Assembly (NCBI GenBank): GCA_946480845.1
Contig: CAMLLJ010000101.1
Location: 1-9,954 of the forward strand
DNA length: 9,954 bases
DNA from: an uncultured Gemmatimonadota bacterium
GTDB taxonomy: Bacteria > Gemmatimonadota > Gemmatimonadetes > Gemmatimonadales > GWC2-71-9
Direction: 5' to 3'
In this document: piece after piece, positions 1-7,123 of the stretch
Position numbering within the stretch: the stretch's first letter is position 1
How the letters are laid out: every line of letters starts with the position of its first letter
Translations under genes and position numbers: made by a program
The notes under the pieces: model-generated
What the model saw: the letters and a program-made list of their open reading frames with translations, nothing else
Told to the model about the DNA's origin: nothing
Database searches by the model: none

Positions 1-32
1 ACCTCGAGGCCGACGACGGTTTCCCAGGGCAT
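1..32 (-). CDS. gatB: GatB, Asp/Glu-tRNA amidotransferase subunit B (5' end only)
   Basis: Only the first ten codons and part of the eleventh lie in the window, reading MPWETVVGLE. This closely matches the usual GatB N-terminus (M-x-[WF]-E-T-V-I-G-L-E-V-H). GatB is the kinase/tRNA-binding subunit that phosphorylates Glu-tRNA(Gln) or Asp-tRNA(Asn) and, with ammonia channelled from GatA, amidates it. The ATG shares one base with the gatA stop (TGATG at 34-30). A strong GGAGGT Shine-Dalgarno sits 6 nt upstream (39-44). The order gatC-gatA-gatB is the common one and supports the call. The rest of the gene lies beyond the left edge. Confidence 0.9.
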   Translation of the reverse strand, partial: MPWETVVGLE

Positions 33-1438
33 CAGCGCACCTCCACCGCGGCGGCGTCGAGCGCCGCCTCGAGCAGCGCGGCCGCCGAGAGCATGCGGCT
101 GTCGCGGAGCGGCGGCGCGATGAGCTGGGCGCCGACCGGCAGGCCGCCGCTCCGGCCGACCGGGATGCTCACCGCCGGCACGCCGGCGAGGTTGGCCGGG
201 CAGACGAAGACGTCGGCGAGGTACATCGCGACCGGGTCCTCCAGGCGCTCTCCCGCGCGGAAGGCGGATCCCGGCGTGGTCGGGGCGAAGAGCAGGTCCA
301 CGCCGCCGGCGAAGACCCGGCGGAAGTCGTCGGCGATGAGCGCTCGCACCTGCTGTGCCTTCGCATAGTATGCGTCGTAGTAGCCGGCGCTCAGCACGTA
401 GGTGCCCACGAGGATGCGGCGCCGGACCTCGGCGCCGAAGCCCTGGCCGCGGGTCTCTCGGTACAGGGTGCGCACGTCGTCCGTGGCGTCGGGCGCGCGG
501 CGGCCGTAGCGCACGCCGTCGTAGCGGGCCAGGTTGGCCGCGGCCTCCGCCGGTGCGATCACGTAGTAGGCGGGCACGGCGTACCGGGTGTGCGGCAGTG
601 ACACGTCCACGACCTCCGCGCCCAGTTCGCGCAGCGCGGCGATGCCGCGGTCGATGCCCGCGCGGATGCCGGGATCGAGATCGTCCGGGAGGTACTCGCG
701 CGGCAGGCCGACGCGCAGCCCGTCGAGGTCGCTCCACTTGTCGGGAAGGCCCATCGGCGGCAGGGCCAGACTGGTGGAGTCGCGCGGATCGTGGCCGCTG
801 ATGGCGTTGAGGACGCGCGCGGCGTCATCCACCGTGCGCCCGAAGACCGACACCGCGTCGAGCGACGAGCCGAACGCGACGAGCCCGTACCGGCTCACTC
901 GTCCATAGGTGGGCTTGAGGCCGACGACGCCGCAGAAGGCCGCCGGCTGGCGCACCGATCCGCCCGTTTCGGAGCCGAGGGCCGCCGGCACCACGCCCGC
1001 GGCGACCAGCGCCGCGGACCCGCCGGACGAGCCGCCCGGCACCAGCGCCGGATCGAGCGGATGGTGCACGCGCCCGAAGGCCGAGTGCTCGGTGGAGGAG
1101 CCCATGGCGAACTCGTCGAGGTTCGTCTTGCAGGCGACGAGGGCGCCGGCGGCCCGGAGGCGTTCCACGACGGTTGCGTCGAAGGGCGAGACGTACCCGT
1201 CGAGTATCCGTGACGCGCAGGTCGTGGGCCGGTCGCTGGTGACGATGTTGTCCTTGACCGCCACCGGCATGGCGTAGAGGAGCGCGCCGGTGCTCCCATC
1301 GCGCTGGGCCACATCGGCCCGGTGCGCGTCCCGTTCGAGCAGCTCGGGCGACCAGTGCATGGCGGCATTCAGCGCCCCGATCTCCGGGCTGGCGAGCGCC
1401 GCGCCGACGGCGGCGGCCGCTTCGGTGGCGCGGCTCAT
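32..1438 (-). CDS. gatA: GatA, Asp/Glu-tRNA amidotransferase subunit A (amidase)
   Basis: A 468-residue amidase-signature protein. It hydrolyses glutamine and channels the ammonia to GatB, to convert misacylated Glu-tRNA(Gln) (and possibly Asp-tRNA(Asn)) to the correct amide form in the cytoplasm. The catalytic Ser-cisSer-Lys triad is visible: Lys62 in AVKDNI, Ser137 in PGGSSGGSAA and Ser161 in ETGGSVRQPA. The 75- and 24-residue spacings equal those of characterised GatA. Other family blocks are KTNLDEFAMGSSTE (104-117), GLKPTYGRVSRYG (173-185) and the C-terminal GLPVGAQLIAP (432-442). The open frame extends upstream, but the ATG at 1438 overlaps the gatC stop by 4 bp (ATGA) and the family similarity begins after it. 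The N-terminus is about 17 residues shorter than in many GatA proteins, because the usual first helices before the LNA segment are reduced. No strong Shine-Dalgarno is present, so coupling to gatC is likely. Confidence 0.97.
   Translation of the reverse strand: MSRATEAAAAVGAALASPEIGALNAAMHWSPELLERDAHRADVAQRDGSTGALLYAMPVAVKDNIVTSDRPTTCASRILDGYVSPFDATVVERLRAAGALVACKTNLDEFAMGSSTEHSAFGRVHHPLDPALVPGGSSGGSAALVAAGVVPAALGSETGGSVRQPAAFCGVVGLKPTYGRVSRYGLVAFGSSLDAVSVFGRTVDDAARVLNAISGHDPRDSTSLALPPMGLPDKWSDLDGLRVGLPREYLPDDLDPGIRAGIDRGIAALRELGAEVVDVSLPHTRYAVPAYYVIAPAEAAANLARYDGVRYGRRAPDATDDVRTLYRETRGQGFGAEVRRRILVGTYVLSAGYYDAYYAKAQQVRALIADDFRRVFAGGVDLLFAPTTPGSAFRAGERLEDPVAMYLADVFVCPANLAGVPAVSIPVGRSGGLPVGAQLIAPPLRDSRMLSAAALLEAALDAAAVEVR
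39..44 (-). promoter_or_regulatory. Strong Shine-Dalgarno site for gatB
   Basis: GGAGGT on the minus strand lies inside the last codons of gatA, 6 nt before the gatB ATG. It is one of the better ribosome-binding sites in the window. It fixes the gatB start and suggests that gatB is initiated efficiently as well as coupled to gatA. Confidence 0.75.
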
Positions 1439-1734
1439 TCGTCCGCCATCGCGACGCGGCGCGGCACGACGAAGAAGCCGTCGACGAACTCCGGCGCCAT
1501 TTCCGCGACCGGGTGCGCCAGCGGAGCCGGCGCGACCACATCGGCGCGCAGCGGCGCCTGCGGGGGACCGCCCAGCCAGGGCTCGGCCCGCTCGCTCTCC
1601 GGCACTTCGCGAAGCTGCTCGACGTACTCGACGATGCGGCCGAGCTGCGCCGCCAGCCGCGGCAGCTCGTCCTCGGTGACCGCGATCTCGGCGAGCCTCG
1701 CCGCGTGCTGCACGTCCTCCGGCTTGATGCTCAT
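1435..1734 (-). CDS. gatC: GatC, Asp/Glu-tRNA amidotransferase subunit C
   Basis: A 99-residue protein, the normal size for GatC, the small subunit that wraps around and stabilises the GatA-GatB interface. The N-terminal half is helical (EDVQHAARLAEIAVTEDEL, residues 6-24, then a helix to about 45). This matches the family pattern of V-x-H-[IVA]-A-x-L-A followed by L-x-x-I-x-x-V-x-x-L. The C-terminal part has the family LRxD (residues 62-65) and FFVVPRRV (87-94) blocks. The ATG overlaps the pcrA stop by 4 bp (ATGA) and has a good GGAGG site upstream. The stop overlaps the gatA start in the same way. Together with gatA and the gatB start it completes the GatCAB set. Confidence 0.95.
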   Translation of the reverse strand: MSIKPEDVQHAARLAEIAVTEDELPRLAAQLGRIVEYVEQLREVPESERAEPWLGGPPQAPLRADVVAPAPLAHPVAEMAPEFVDGFFVVPRRVAMADE

Positions 1735-4016
1735 GCACCCTCCCAGTCGCGCTCGAGGCCCGCATAGGCCACGAGCAGCTGCTTGACCCCGACCTCCGCG
1801 TCGTCGAATGCGACGCTCACCTTTGTATCGCGCCCGACGCCGCTCAGGCCCGTGATGGTCCCCGCCCCGAAGCGGCGGTGGCGCACCCGCTCGCCCTTCA
1901 CGTAGCGTGGCGCATCCTGCGATGCCTCCTCGATGGCCGGCTCCGGCGCGCGCCGCGCCGCCGTGCCCGCCGATCCCCAGCGCGAGGCCGCCGGTGCCTC
2001 CCGGCGGCGCGCGCCGCTGCCGAGCCGGCCCGTGTCCCACCCGGGCGACCAGAGACTCGTGGTCCGCTTCTCTTCGGTGATCGCCGGCGGGATGGCGCGG
2101 AGGAAGCGCGAGGGTGCTCCCGGCCTGAGCTCGCCGCCCCGGCGGCGCGCGCGGGCCCAGGTAACGTAGAGCTTGTCCTTGGCGCGGGTGAGCCCCACGT
2201 AGCAGAGCCGCCGCTCCTCCTCGACACCGTCCGGCTGCTCGGCGGCGCGCGCCAGCGGGAAGAGCCCGTCCTCGAGCCCCGCGAGCACCACGACCGGCCA
2301 CTCGAGCCCCTTGGCGGTGTGCAGGGTCATCATGGTGACGCCGGTCTCGTCGCCCGAGACCTTGTCGTTGGCCGACACCAGCGCCGCCTCGGCGAGGAAT
2401 CGCTCGAGCGGCGTGCCGTCCTCGTCTCCTTCCACCACTTCGGACCAGTTGGCGGCACTGGCCACGAGCTCGCGCACGTTCTCCCAGCGGTCGGCGCCGT
2501 CGGGGCCTTCGGCGAGCAGGCTGGCCTCGTAGTCGATCCCGCGGATGATCTCCTCGAGCAGCTGCGCCGGCGTCCAGGTGGCCGCCGCCTCGTGCAGCCG
2601 CGCAATGAATGCCGCGAAGGCGCGGAACGCCTCGCGGGCGTTGGGCCGGAGCTCGGCGATCCCGTCGGCAAGGCGCGCGGTGTCGAGGAGCGGCCGCGCC
2701 CAGCGCTCCGACGCGGCGAGCAGCATGGCGATGCTGGTGTCGCCGAGCCCGCGCTTGGGCACGCCGACCGCGCGCAGGAACGCCTCATCATCCGACGGGT
2801 TGGCCACCAGCCGGAGGTAGGCGAGCAGGTCCTTCACTTCGCGCCGCTCGTAGAAGCTGGTGGCGCCGATCAGGCGATAGGGCATGCCGGCCCTGCGGAA
2901 CGCCTCCTCGAGCGCCCGCGACTGCGCGTTGGTGCGATAGAGCACCGCCATCTCCTCGAGCGACCACTCCGCCGCGGCCCGCCGGCGCTCGAGCTCGCGG
3001 ACGATCCACTCGGCCTCGTCCCGCTCGTCGGCGGCCGCGAGCACGGTGAGCGACTCCCCGCCCTGCCGCCGCGTGCGCAGCGTCTTGCCGATGCGCGAGG
3101 CGTTCTCGGCGATCACGCTGTTGGCGGCGTCGAGGACCATCTGGGTCGAGCGGTAGTTCTCCTCCAGCCGGACCAGCGTCGTGCCCGGGAAGTCGCGGGT
3201 GAACTCCCGCATGTTGCGCACGTCGGCGCCGCGCCACCCGTAGATCGACTGATCGTCGTCGCCCACCGCGCAGACATTGCCGTGTGCGCCGATCAGCCGG
3301 ATCAGCTCGTACTGGGCGCGGTTGGTGTCCTGGAACTCGTCCACCAGCACGAAGCGGAAGCGCTCCCGGTACCAGGCCAGCCGGTCGGGGTGCTCGCGGA
3401 AGAGCGTCAGCGGATGCAGGAGCAGGTCGTCGAAATCCATCGCGTTGGCGGCCTTGAGCGCCGGGCCCAGGGCCGAGTACACGTCGGCCGCCACCTGCGC
3501 CAGCCGGTCGAAGGGCGACGACGCCTTGAGGCCGGCCGGGTCCTGCATGCGGTTCTTGGCGCCGGAGATCACCGACTGCACCGCGCGCGGCGTGAAGGTC
3601 TTCGTCGAGTGGCCCCGCTGGTCGAGGAGGCGGCGGACCAGCGACACGCTGTCGTCCTGGTCGTAGATGGTGAACTGCCGGGTGAAACCGAGCAGCTCGG
3701 CCTCGCGCCGGAGCAGCCGCGCCGAGAGCGAATGGAAGGTCCCGATCCAGAGGCCCGAGGGATCGCGCCGGAGGAGCTGCGCGATCCGCTGCTTCATCTC
3801 GCCCGCCGCCTTGTTGGTGAAGGTGACGGCAAAGATCCGGTCGGCGGGCACGCCGTGCCGCTCGATCAGGCTGGCGATGCGGGTGGTGAGCACGCGCGTC
3901 TTCCCCGACCCGGCGCCGGCCAGGACCAGCAGCGGCCCATGGACGTGCTCGACCGCCTCGCGCTGCGAGGGATTGAGCGATCGGAGCCAGTCGTGGGCCG
4001 CGGTGGTTTCGGTCAT
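1731..4016 (-). CDS. pcrA: PcrA/UvrD-type superfamily 1A DNA helicase
   Basis: A 761-residue ATP-dependent 3'-5' DNA helicase acting in nucleotide-excision repair, replication-fork clearance and transcription-coupled repair. All SF1A motifs are visible in order: Q motif LNPSQREAVEH (14-24), Walker A AGAGSGKT (33-40), Ia FTNKAAGEMKQRI (66-78), Ib GTFHSLSARLLRR (92-104), II VDEFQDTNRAQ (225-235), III VGDDDQSIYGWRGAD (251-265), IV LEENYRST (284-291), V TMMTLHTAKGLEW (561-573) and VI EERRLCYVGLTRAKDKLYV (600-618). A low-complexity, charged linker (about 640-700) leads to a PcrA-type C-terminal domain (YVKGERVRHRRFGAGTI, 705-721). That domain in PcrA is the RNA-polymerase-binding Tudor-like fold, and it favours PcrA over Rep. 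The length is typical. The ATG at 4016 overlaps the upstream kinase stop by 4 bp (ATGA); no clear Shine-Dalgarno is present. In motif V, Trp replaces the more usual Phe after KGLE, a mild variation. Confidence 0.97.
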   Translation of the reverse strand: MTETTAAHDWLRSLNPSQREAVEHVHGPLLVLAGAGSGKTRVLTTRIASLIERHGVPADRIFAVTFTNKAAGEMKQRIAQLLRRDPSGLWIGTFHSLSARLLRREAELLGFTRQFTIYDQDDSVSLVRRLLDQRGHSTKTFTPRAVQSVISGAKNRMQDPAGLKASSPFDRLAQVAADVYSALGPALKAANAMDFDDLLLHPLTLFREHPDRLAWYRERFRFVLVDEFQDTNRAQYELIRLIGAHGNVCAVGDDDQSIYGWRGADVRNMREFTRDFPGTTLVRLEENYRSTQMVLDAANSVIAENASRIGKTLRTRRQGGESLTVLAAADERDEAEWIVRELERRRAAAEWSLEEMAVLYRTNAQSRALEEAFRRAGMPYRLIGATSFYERREVKDLLAYLRLVANPSDDEAFLRAVGVPKRGLGDTSIAMLLAASERWARPLLDTARLADGIAELRPNAREAFRAFAAFIARLHEAAATWTPAQLLEEIIRGIDYEASLLAEGPDGADRWENVRELVASAANWSEVVEGDEDGTPLERFLAEAALVSANDKVSGDETGVTMMTLHTAKGLEWPVVVLAGLEDGLFPLARAAEQPDGVEEERRLCYVGLTRAKDKLYVTWARARRRGGELRPGAPSRFLRAIPPAITEEKRTTSLWSPGWDTGRLGSGARRREAPAASRWGSAGTAARRAPEPAIEEASQDAPRYVKGERVRHRRFGAGTITGLSGVGRDTKVSVAFDDAEVGVKQLLVAYAGLERDWEGA
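1739..1743 (-). promoter_or_regulatory. Shine-Dalgarno site for gatC
   Basis: GGAGG within GGGAGGG on the minus strand lies about 4 nt before the gatC ATG, inside the last codons of the helicase gene. With the ATGA overlap it fixes the gatC start, and it lets gatCAB be translated independently of full coupling to the helicase. Confidence 0.7.
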
Positions 4017-5194
4017 GCGTTGCGTTCAGCCAGTGGAAGGCGCACGACGAAGGTGGCGCCGTGATCGGTGGATTCGAGGACCAGCTCCCCGCCGTGCGCA
4101 TCCTCCACGACGCGGCGGGCGAGGGCGAGGCCGATGCCCCACCCGCCGTCCTTCGAGGTGATGCCGGGCTCGAAGAGCGTGCGGCGGATCTCCTTGGGCA
4201 CCCCCGGACCGTCGTCGATCACCCGCAGCTCGGCCATGCCGTCCGAGGCGCCAACTCGCAGGATAATGGCGCCGCTCCTGCCGTGCAGCGCGTCGATCGC
4301 ATTCTTGACCAGCGCCTCGACCGCCCATTCGATCAGCACGGCGTCGCCCAGGACCATCGGCCCCGCGCCGGGCGCCTCGACCGCGAGCTCGATGGCGTTG
4401 GCGCGGCGCGGCAGGCGGGAGCGGTAATACTCGGCGACGCGCGCCACCAGCGCGCCGAGCGCGAGCGCCTCCCGCCGCGCGGGGTTGCCGATCCGCTCGA
4501 ACCGCTTGGCCACCCGGTCGAGGCGCTCGGCATCGGCGGTCAGGTGGTCGGCGAGCTGGGCCGGCGGCTCCGGACGGGACCGGATCGCCTCGATCCAGCC
4601 ATGGAGGCTGGTGAGCGGCGTCCCCATCTGGTGTGCCGCCTCGCGCGCCATCGCGACCCAGAGCCGGTCCCGCTGCGCGCTGATCGCGTTCCGGTAGGCG
4701 AAGACCGCCACCGCCACCATGACCCCGAGGGTCAGCGCCTGGAGGATTGCGAGCGCAGTGAGCTGGCGCTGCGCCGGCATGGGACCATAGTGCACCCGCT
4801 GGCCCATGATGGAATCGTAGAGCGGCGGGTTGGAGCGGTCGAGCCGCGCCGCGAACTCGCGGATGCGCGGATCGTCGTAGGCGAGGTCGCGCAGCGCGGG
4901 CGGCAGGTTGGCCGCCGTGGAGACGTTGCCCGCGGAGTCCGTCACCACCAGCGGCATGCCCTGGAGCCGCACCTGCTCGGCGAGCTCGATCAGGGCGCTG
5001 GCCTCGCTCCCCGGCTGCGGGTTGTTGAGCCCGGAGAAGACGCCGGAGTAGAGCCGGCCCAGCGATGCCGCATCGGCCGAGAAGTGGCGGGCGACGAGCC
5101 AGCCGGTGCCGAGGCTGAGTCCGGCGAGGAGGGCGACGAGGAGCACCGCGGCGGCCGGGGCGAGGCGCCTGAGCCGCCGGAGCGTGCTAGGCAC
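4013..5194 (-). CDS. Orphan membrane sensor histidine kinase
   Basis: A 393-residue protein with a short basic N-terminus, a first membrane helix (about 11-35) and an extracytoplasmic region of about 110 residues (36-144) with no family I recognise. A second membrane helix (about 145-167) and a kinase core follow. The H-box is REAAHQMGTPLTSLHGW with phospho-acceptor His188. The ATPase domain has an N-box (EALVKNAIDA, Asn298), G1 box (DDGPGVP, 327-333), F-box (LFEPGITSK, 340-348) and G2 box (GGWGIGLALARR, 350-361). It should autophosphorylate on histidine in response to an envelope signal. No HAMP domain is obvious and no response regulator is adjacent. The GTG at 5194 is chosen because it lies just before the first membrane helix and overlaps the serS stop by 8 bp; the frame stays open upstream inside serS, where it is only a shadow. 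No Shine-Dalgarno is visible, so coupling to serS is likely. The kinase call is certain; its signal and partner are unknown. Confidence 0.92.
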   Translation of the reverse strand: MPSTLRRLRRLAPAAAVLLVALLAGLSLGTGWLVARHFSADAASLGRLYSGVFSGLNNPQPGSEASALIELAEQVRLQGMPLVVTDSAGNVSTAANLPPALRDLAYDDPRIREFAARLDRSNPPLYDSIMGQRVHYGPMPAQRQLTALAILQALTLGVMVAVAVFAYRNAISAQRDRLWVAMAREAAHQMGTPLTSLHGWIEAIRSRPEPPAQLADHLTADAERLDRVAKRFERIGNPARREALALGALVARVAEYYRSRLPRRANAIELAVEAPGAGPMVLGDAVLIEWAVEALVKNAIDALHGRSGAIILRVGASDGMAELRVIDDGPGVPKEIRRTLFEPGITSKDGGWGIGLALARRVVEDAHGGELVLESTDHGATFVVRLPLAERNA

Positions 5195-6470
5195 GCGGGA
5201 CCAGGCGGTCGGTGCCGAGGTACGGCACCAGCGCGGGCGGCACGCGCACCGTCCCGTCCGCCGCCTGGTGGTTCTCGAGCAGCGCGATGATGGTCCGCGG
5301 GAACGCCACGCCCGAGGCGTTGAGCGTGTGCACGAACTCCGGCCGCGCGCCCGGCTCGGGGCGGAAGCGGATGTTGGCGCGCCGCCCCTGGAAGTCGGTG
5401 AAGGTGCTCGCGCTCGACACCTCGAGCCACGCGCCCACGCCCGGCGCCCAGGCCTCGAGGTCGTAGGTGCGCGCCGCCGAGAAGCCGGTGTCACCCGCCG
5501 CGAGCTCGAGGACCCGGTAGGGGATCTCCAGGAGCTGCAGCACGCGCTCCGCGTGGCCGGTGAGCAGCTCGAGCTGCGCATCCGACTGCTCGGGGCGCAC
5601 CAGGCGCACCAGCTCGACCTTGTCGAACTGGTGCACGCGGATGAGGCCGCGCGTATCCTTGCCGTGCGCGCCGGCCTCGCGCCGGAAGCAGGGCGTGTAC
5701 GCCACGAACGCGGCCGGCAGCGCGGCCGCGTCGAGGATCTCGTCCCGGTGGAAGTTGGTGACCGGCACTTCGGCCGTCGGGATCAGGAACAGGTCATCGG
5801 CGGGCGAGGCATAGGCGTCCTCCTCGAACTTGGGAAGCTGCCCGGTGCCGGTGAGCGTCGCGCGGTTGACCAGGTAGGGCGGCGCCACCTCGAGGTAGCC
5901 GTGCTCGCGGCCGTGCAGGTCGAGCATGAACCCGGCCAGCGCCCGCACCAGTCTCGCGCCCATCCCCGTGTACATCGGGAAGCCCGAGCCGGCCACCTTG
6001 GCCCCGCGCGCCAGGTCGAACAGGCCGAGCGCCGCGCCCAGTTCCCAGTGCGGCCGCGGCGTGAAGTCGAACCGGGGCTCGCTGCCCCAGGTGCGGAGCA
6101 CGCGGTTCGCGGACGCGTCTCCATCAGGCGACGCCGGATGGGGCAGGTTGGGCAGCGTGAGGAGCTGGGCCTCGAGCGCCGCGTCGATCTCGCGCGTGTC
6201 GGCGTCGAGCGCCTTGACCGTTTCGCCCGAGGCCCTGAGCTCGGCCATCAGCGCATCGGCGGGCTCGCCGGCGCGCTTCCGGCGGGCAACCTCCTCGGTG
6301 GCCGCGTTGCGCTCCGCCTTGAGCGCTTCCACGCGCACCAGCAGCTCGCGGCGCCGGCGGTCGAGCTCGAGCACGGCATCGAGCGCCGTGAGCACCGACG
6401 GATCGCCGCGCCGGGCGAGCGCGGCACGGCATCCGTCGGGATCCTGGCGGAGGCCCTTCAGGTCGAGCAC
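5187..6470 (-). CDS. serS: Seryl-tRNA synthetase
   Basis: A 427-residue class II synthetase that charges tRNA(Ser) with serine. The N-terminal about 110 residues form the tRNA-binding antiparallel coiled-coil arm (charged heptads around 31-100, after the MLDLKGLRQDP start typical of SerRS). The catalytic core follows: motif 1 region around GSGFPMYTGMGARLVRAL (161-178), TGTGQLPKFEEDAY (207-220), the serine-binding PTAEVPV (231-237), motif 2 FRREAGAHGKDTRGLIRVHQ (262-281), EVSSASTFTDFQGRRANIR (350-368) and motif 3 TLNASGVAFPRTIIALLENH (382-401). The C-terminus (VPPALVPYLG) resembles the Thermus type. The frame is open well upstream, but the GTG at 6470 starts the family's conserved N-terminus. 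A GAGGAG Shine-Dalgarno precedes it, 4 nt after the lipoprotein stop. The stop overlaps the kinase start. Confidence 0.97.
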   Translation of the reverse strand: MLDLKGLRQDPDGCRAALARRGDPSVLTALDAVLELDRRRRELLVRVEALKAERNAATEEVARRKRAGEPADALMAELRASGETVKALDADTREIDAALEAQLLTLPNLPHPASPDGDASANRVLRTWGSEPRFDFTPRPHWELGAALGLFDLARGAKVAGSGFPMYTGMGARLVRALAGFMLDLHGREHGYLEVAPPYLVNRATLTGTGQLPKFEEDAYASPADDLFLIPTAEVPVTNFHRDEILDAAALPAAFVAYTPCFRREAGAHGKDTRGLIRVHQFDKVELVRLVRPEQSDAQLELLTGHAERVLQLLEIPYRVLELAAGDTGFSAARTYDLEAWAPGVGAWLEVSSASTFTDFQGRRANIRFRPEPGARPEFVHTLNASGVAFPRTIIALLENHQAADGTVRVPPALVPYLGTDRLVPRA

Positions 6471-6474
6471 TGCG

Positions 6475-7053
6475 TCACTCCTCGGGGATGCCGGGAACGA
6501 GGCTGTTGTAGCCGCAGTTCTGCCCGACGAGCACCTGGAAGGTGACGGTGCGGGCCGTGGCGTCGATGGCCAGCACCTCGAGCTTGCCGTAGCGCGGAAT
6601 CCCGAGGCCGGTGCAGACGACGCGCGAGCGGGCCATGTAGCGCTCGCCGACGGCAATGGGGATCGTGTCGCGGGTGATGTACCCGTTGGGCTCCGCCTCG
6701 AGGATCAGGGCGAATGCCTCCTCGCGTTCCTGCAGCCCTGGCTGCAGCGATCCCTCGAGCGGAAAGCCGAGCGCCGACCGGGGCAGGAAGGCCGGCGTGT
6801 TCGAGCCGGGCAGGATGTCGAACGCGAAATCGAACTGCGCGCTCAGGTCGGTGCGCACCACCGCGCGATCCGCCACCGAGAACGCGCTCGGCAGGCGGAT
6901 GGGCGTGCCGGTGAGCGCCGAGATGGTCACCGTGTCCACGACGTTCTCGAGCTGGGCGTCGGGGAGATTGTTGGGGTCGCTGCAGGCGGCCGCCACGAAG
7001 AGCGCGGTGAGCGCGGCGCGGCGCGGGAGGCCCGGCATTCGGAGTGGATTCAT
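6475..7053 (-). CDS. Putative small lipoprotein of unknown function
   Basis: A 192-residue protein not assigned to a named family. The N-terminus looks like a lipoprotein signal peptide: basic n-region (MNPLRMPGLPRR), hydrophobic stretch (AALTALFVAAA, 13-23), then Cys24 followed by SDPNN. The lipobox (AAAC) lacks the usual Leu at -3, so lipidation is probable rather than certain. The mature part is soluble and beta-rich looking. It has a threonine/valine-rich region (38-70), a segment EEAFALILEAEPNGYITRD (111-129), and a C-terminal module containing Cys147 (VVCTGLGIPRYGKLEVLAID) and Cys180 (VLVGQNCGYN), a possible disulphide pair. The ATG at 7053 was chosen because it begins the signal peptide; a TTG at 7092 in frame would add a non-signal-like prefix. 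It is first in the minus-strand operon, 4 nt before serS. There is no convincing Shine-Dalgarno, and a promoter candidate lies immediately upstream. Confidence 0.75.
   Translation of the reverse strand: MNPLRMPGLPRRAALTALFVAAACSDPNNLPDAQLENVVDTVTISALTGTPIRLPSAFSVADRAVVRTDLSAQFDFAFDILPGSNTPAFLPRSALGFPLEGSLQPGLQEREEAFALILEAEPNGYITRDTIPIAVGERYMARSRVVCTGLGIPRYGKLEVLAIDATARTVTFQVLVGQNCGYNSLVPGIPEE
6479..6484 (-). promoter_or_regulatory. Shine-Dalgarno site deciding the GTG start of serS
   Basis: GAGGAG on the minus strand encodes the last two Glu codons of the lipoprotein gene and lies 8 nt before the serS GTG. It supports this GTG over upstream in-frame starts and links serS translation to the upstream gene. 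Confidence 0.7.
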
Positions 7054-7063
7054 AGAGACACCA

Positions 7064-7092
7064 AGGTTAAGCGGCGCCGGCGGCAGGGTCAA
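7064..7092 (-). promoter_or_regulatory. Candidate promoter for the lipoprotein-serS-kinase-pcrA-gat operon
   Basis: On the minus strand a TTGACC -35 hexamer (7092-7087) and a TAACCT -10-like hexamer (7069-7064) are separated by 17 bp. The -10 is a weak match (3 of 6). Only 10 nt separate it from the ATG at 7053, so a start about 7 nt downstream would leave a leader of around 3 nt. The poor ribosome-binding site fits that. This is inference from spacing only. Confidence 0.4.
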
Positions 7093-7123
7093 CGCCCCGA
7101 ACGCTCCAACTGCGCGTGGTTTC

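Noticed and set aside
1439..1765. An N-terminal extension of GatA of up to 109 codons
   Set aside because: The stretch is the gatC gene read in another frame, and its Arg/Ala/Gly-rich translation does not resemble amidases.
1878..4064. A 728-codon open frame on the plus strand opposite pcrA
   Set aside because: It is antisense to a complete helicase with all motifs; its translation is Arg/Gly/Ala/His-rich with no recognisable domain. Long antisense frames are expected at this GC content.
4061..5290. A 409-codon plus-strand open frame opposite the kinase
   Set aside because: Shadow of the kinase gene; no domain features, and the kinase boxes on the minus strand are unmistakable.
5106..6545. 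A 479-codon plus-strand open frame opposite serS
   Set aside because: It mirrors the serS codon pattern, shows low-complexity composition and has no family motifs; serS on the other strand is certain.
7070..7085. A GC-rich partial palindrome around GGCGCC as a possible terminator
   Set aside because: There is no U-tract on either strand and both flanking genes point away from it, so a terminator makes no sense here.
7054..7092. A TTG start at 7092 for the lipoprotein gene
   Set aside because: It would put a proline-rich prefix in front of a good signal peptide and would overlap the promoter candidate.
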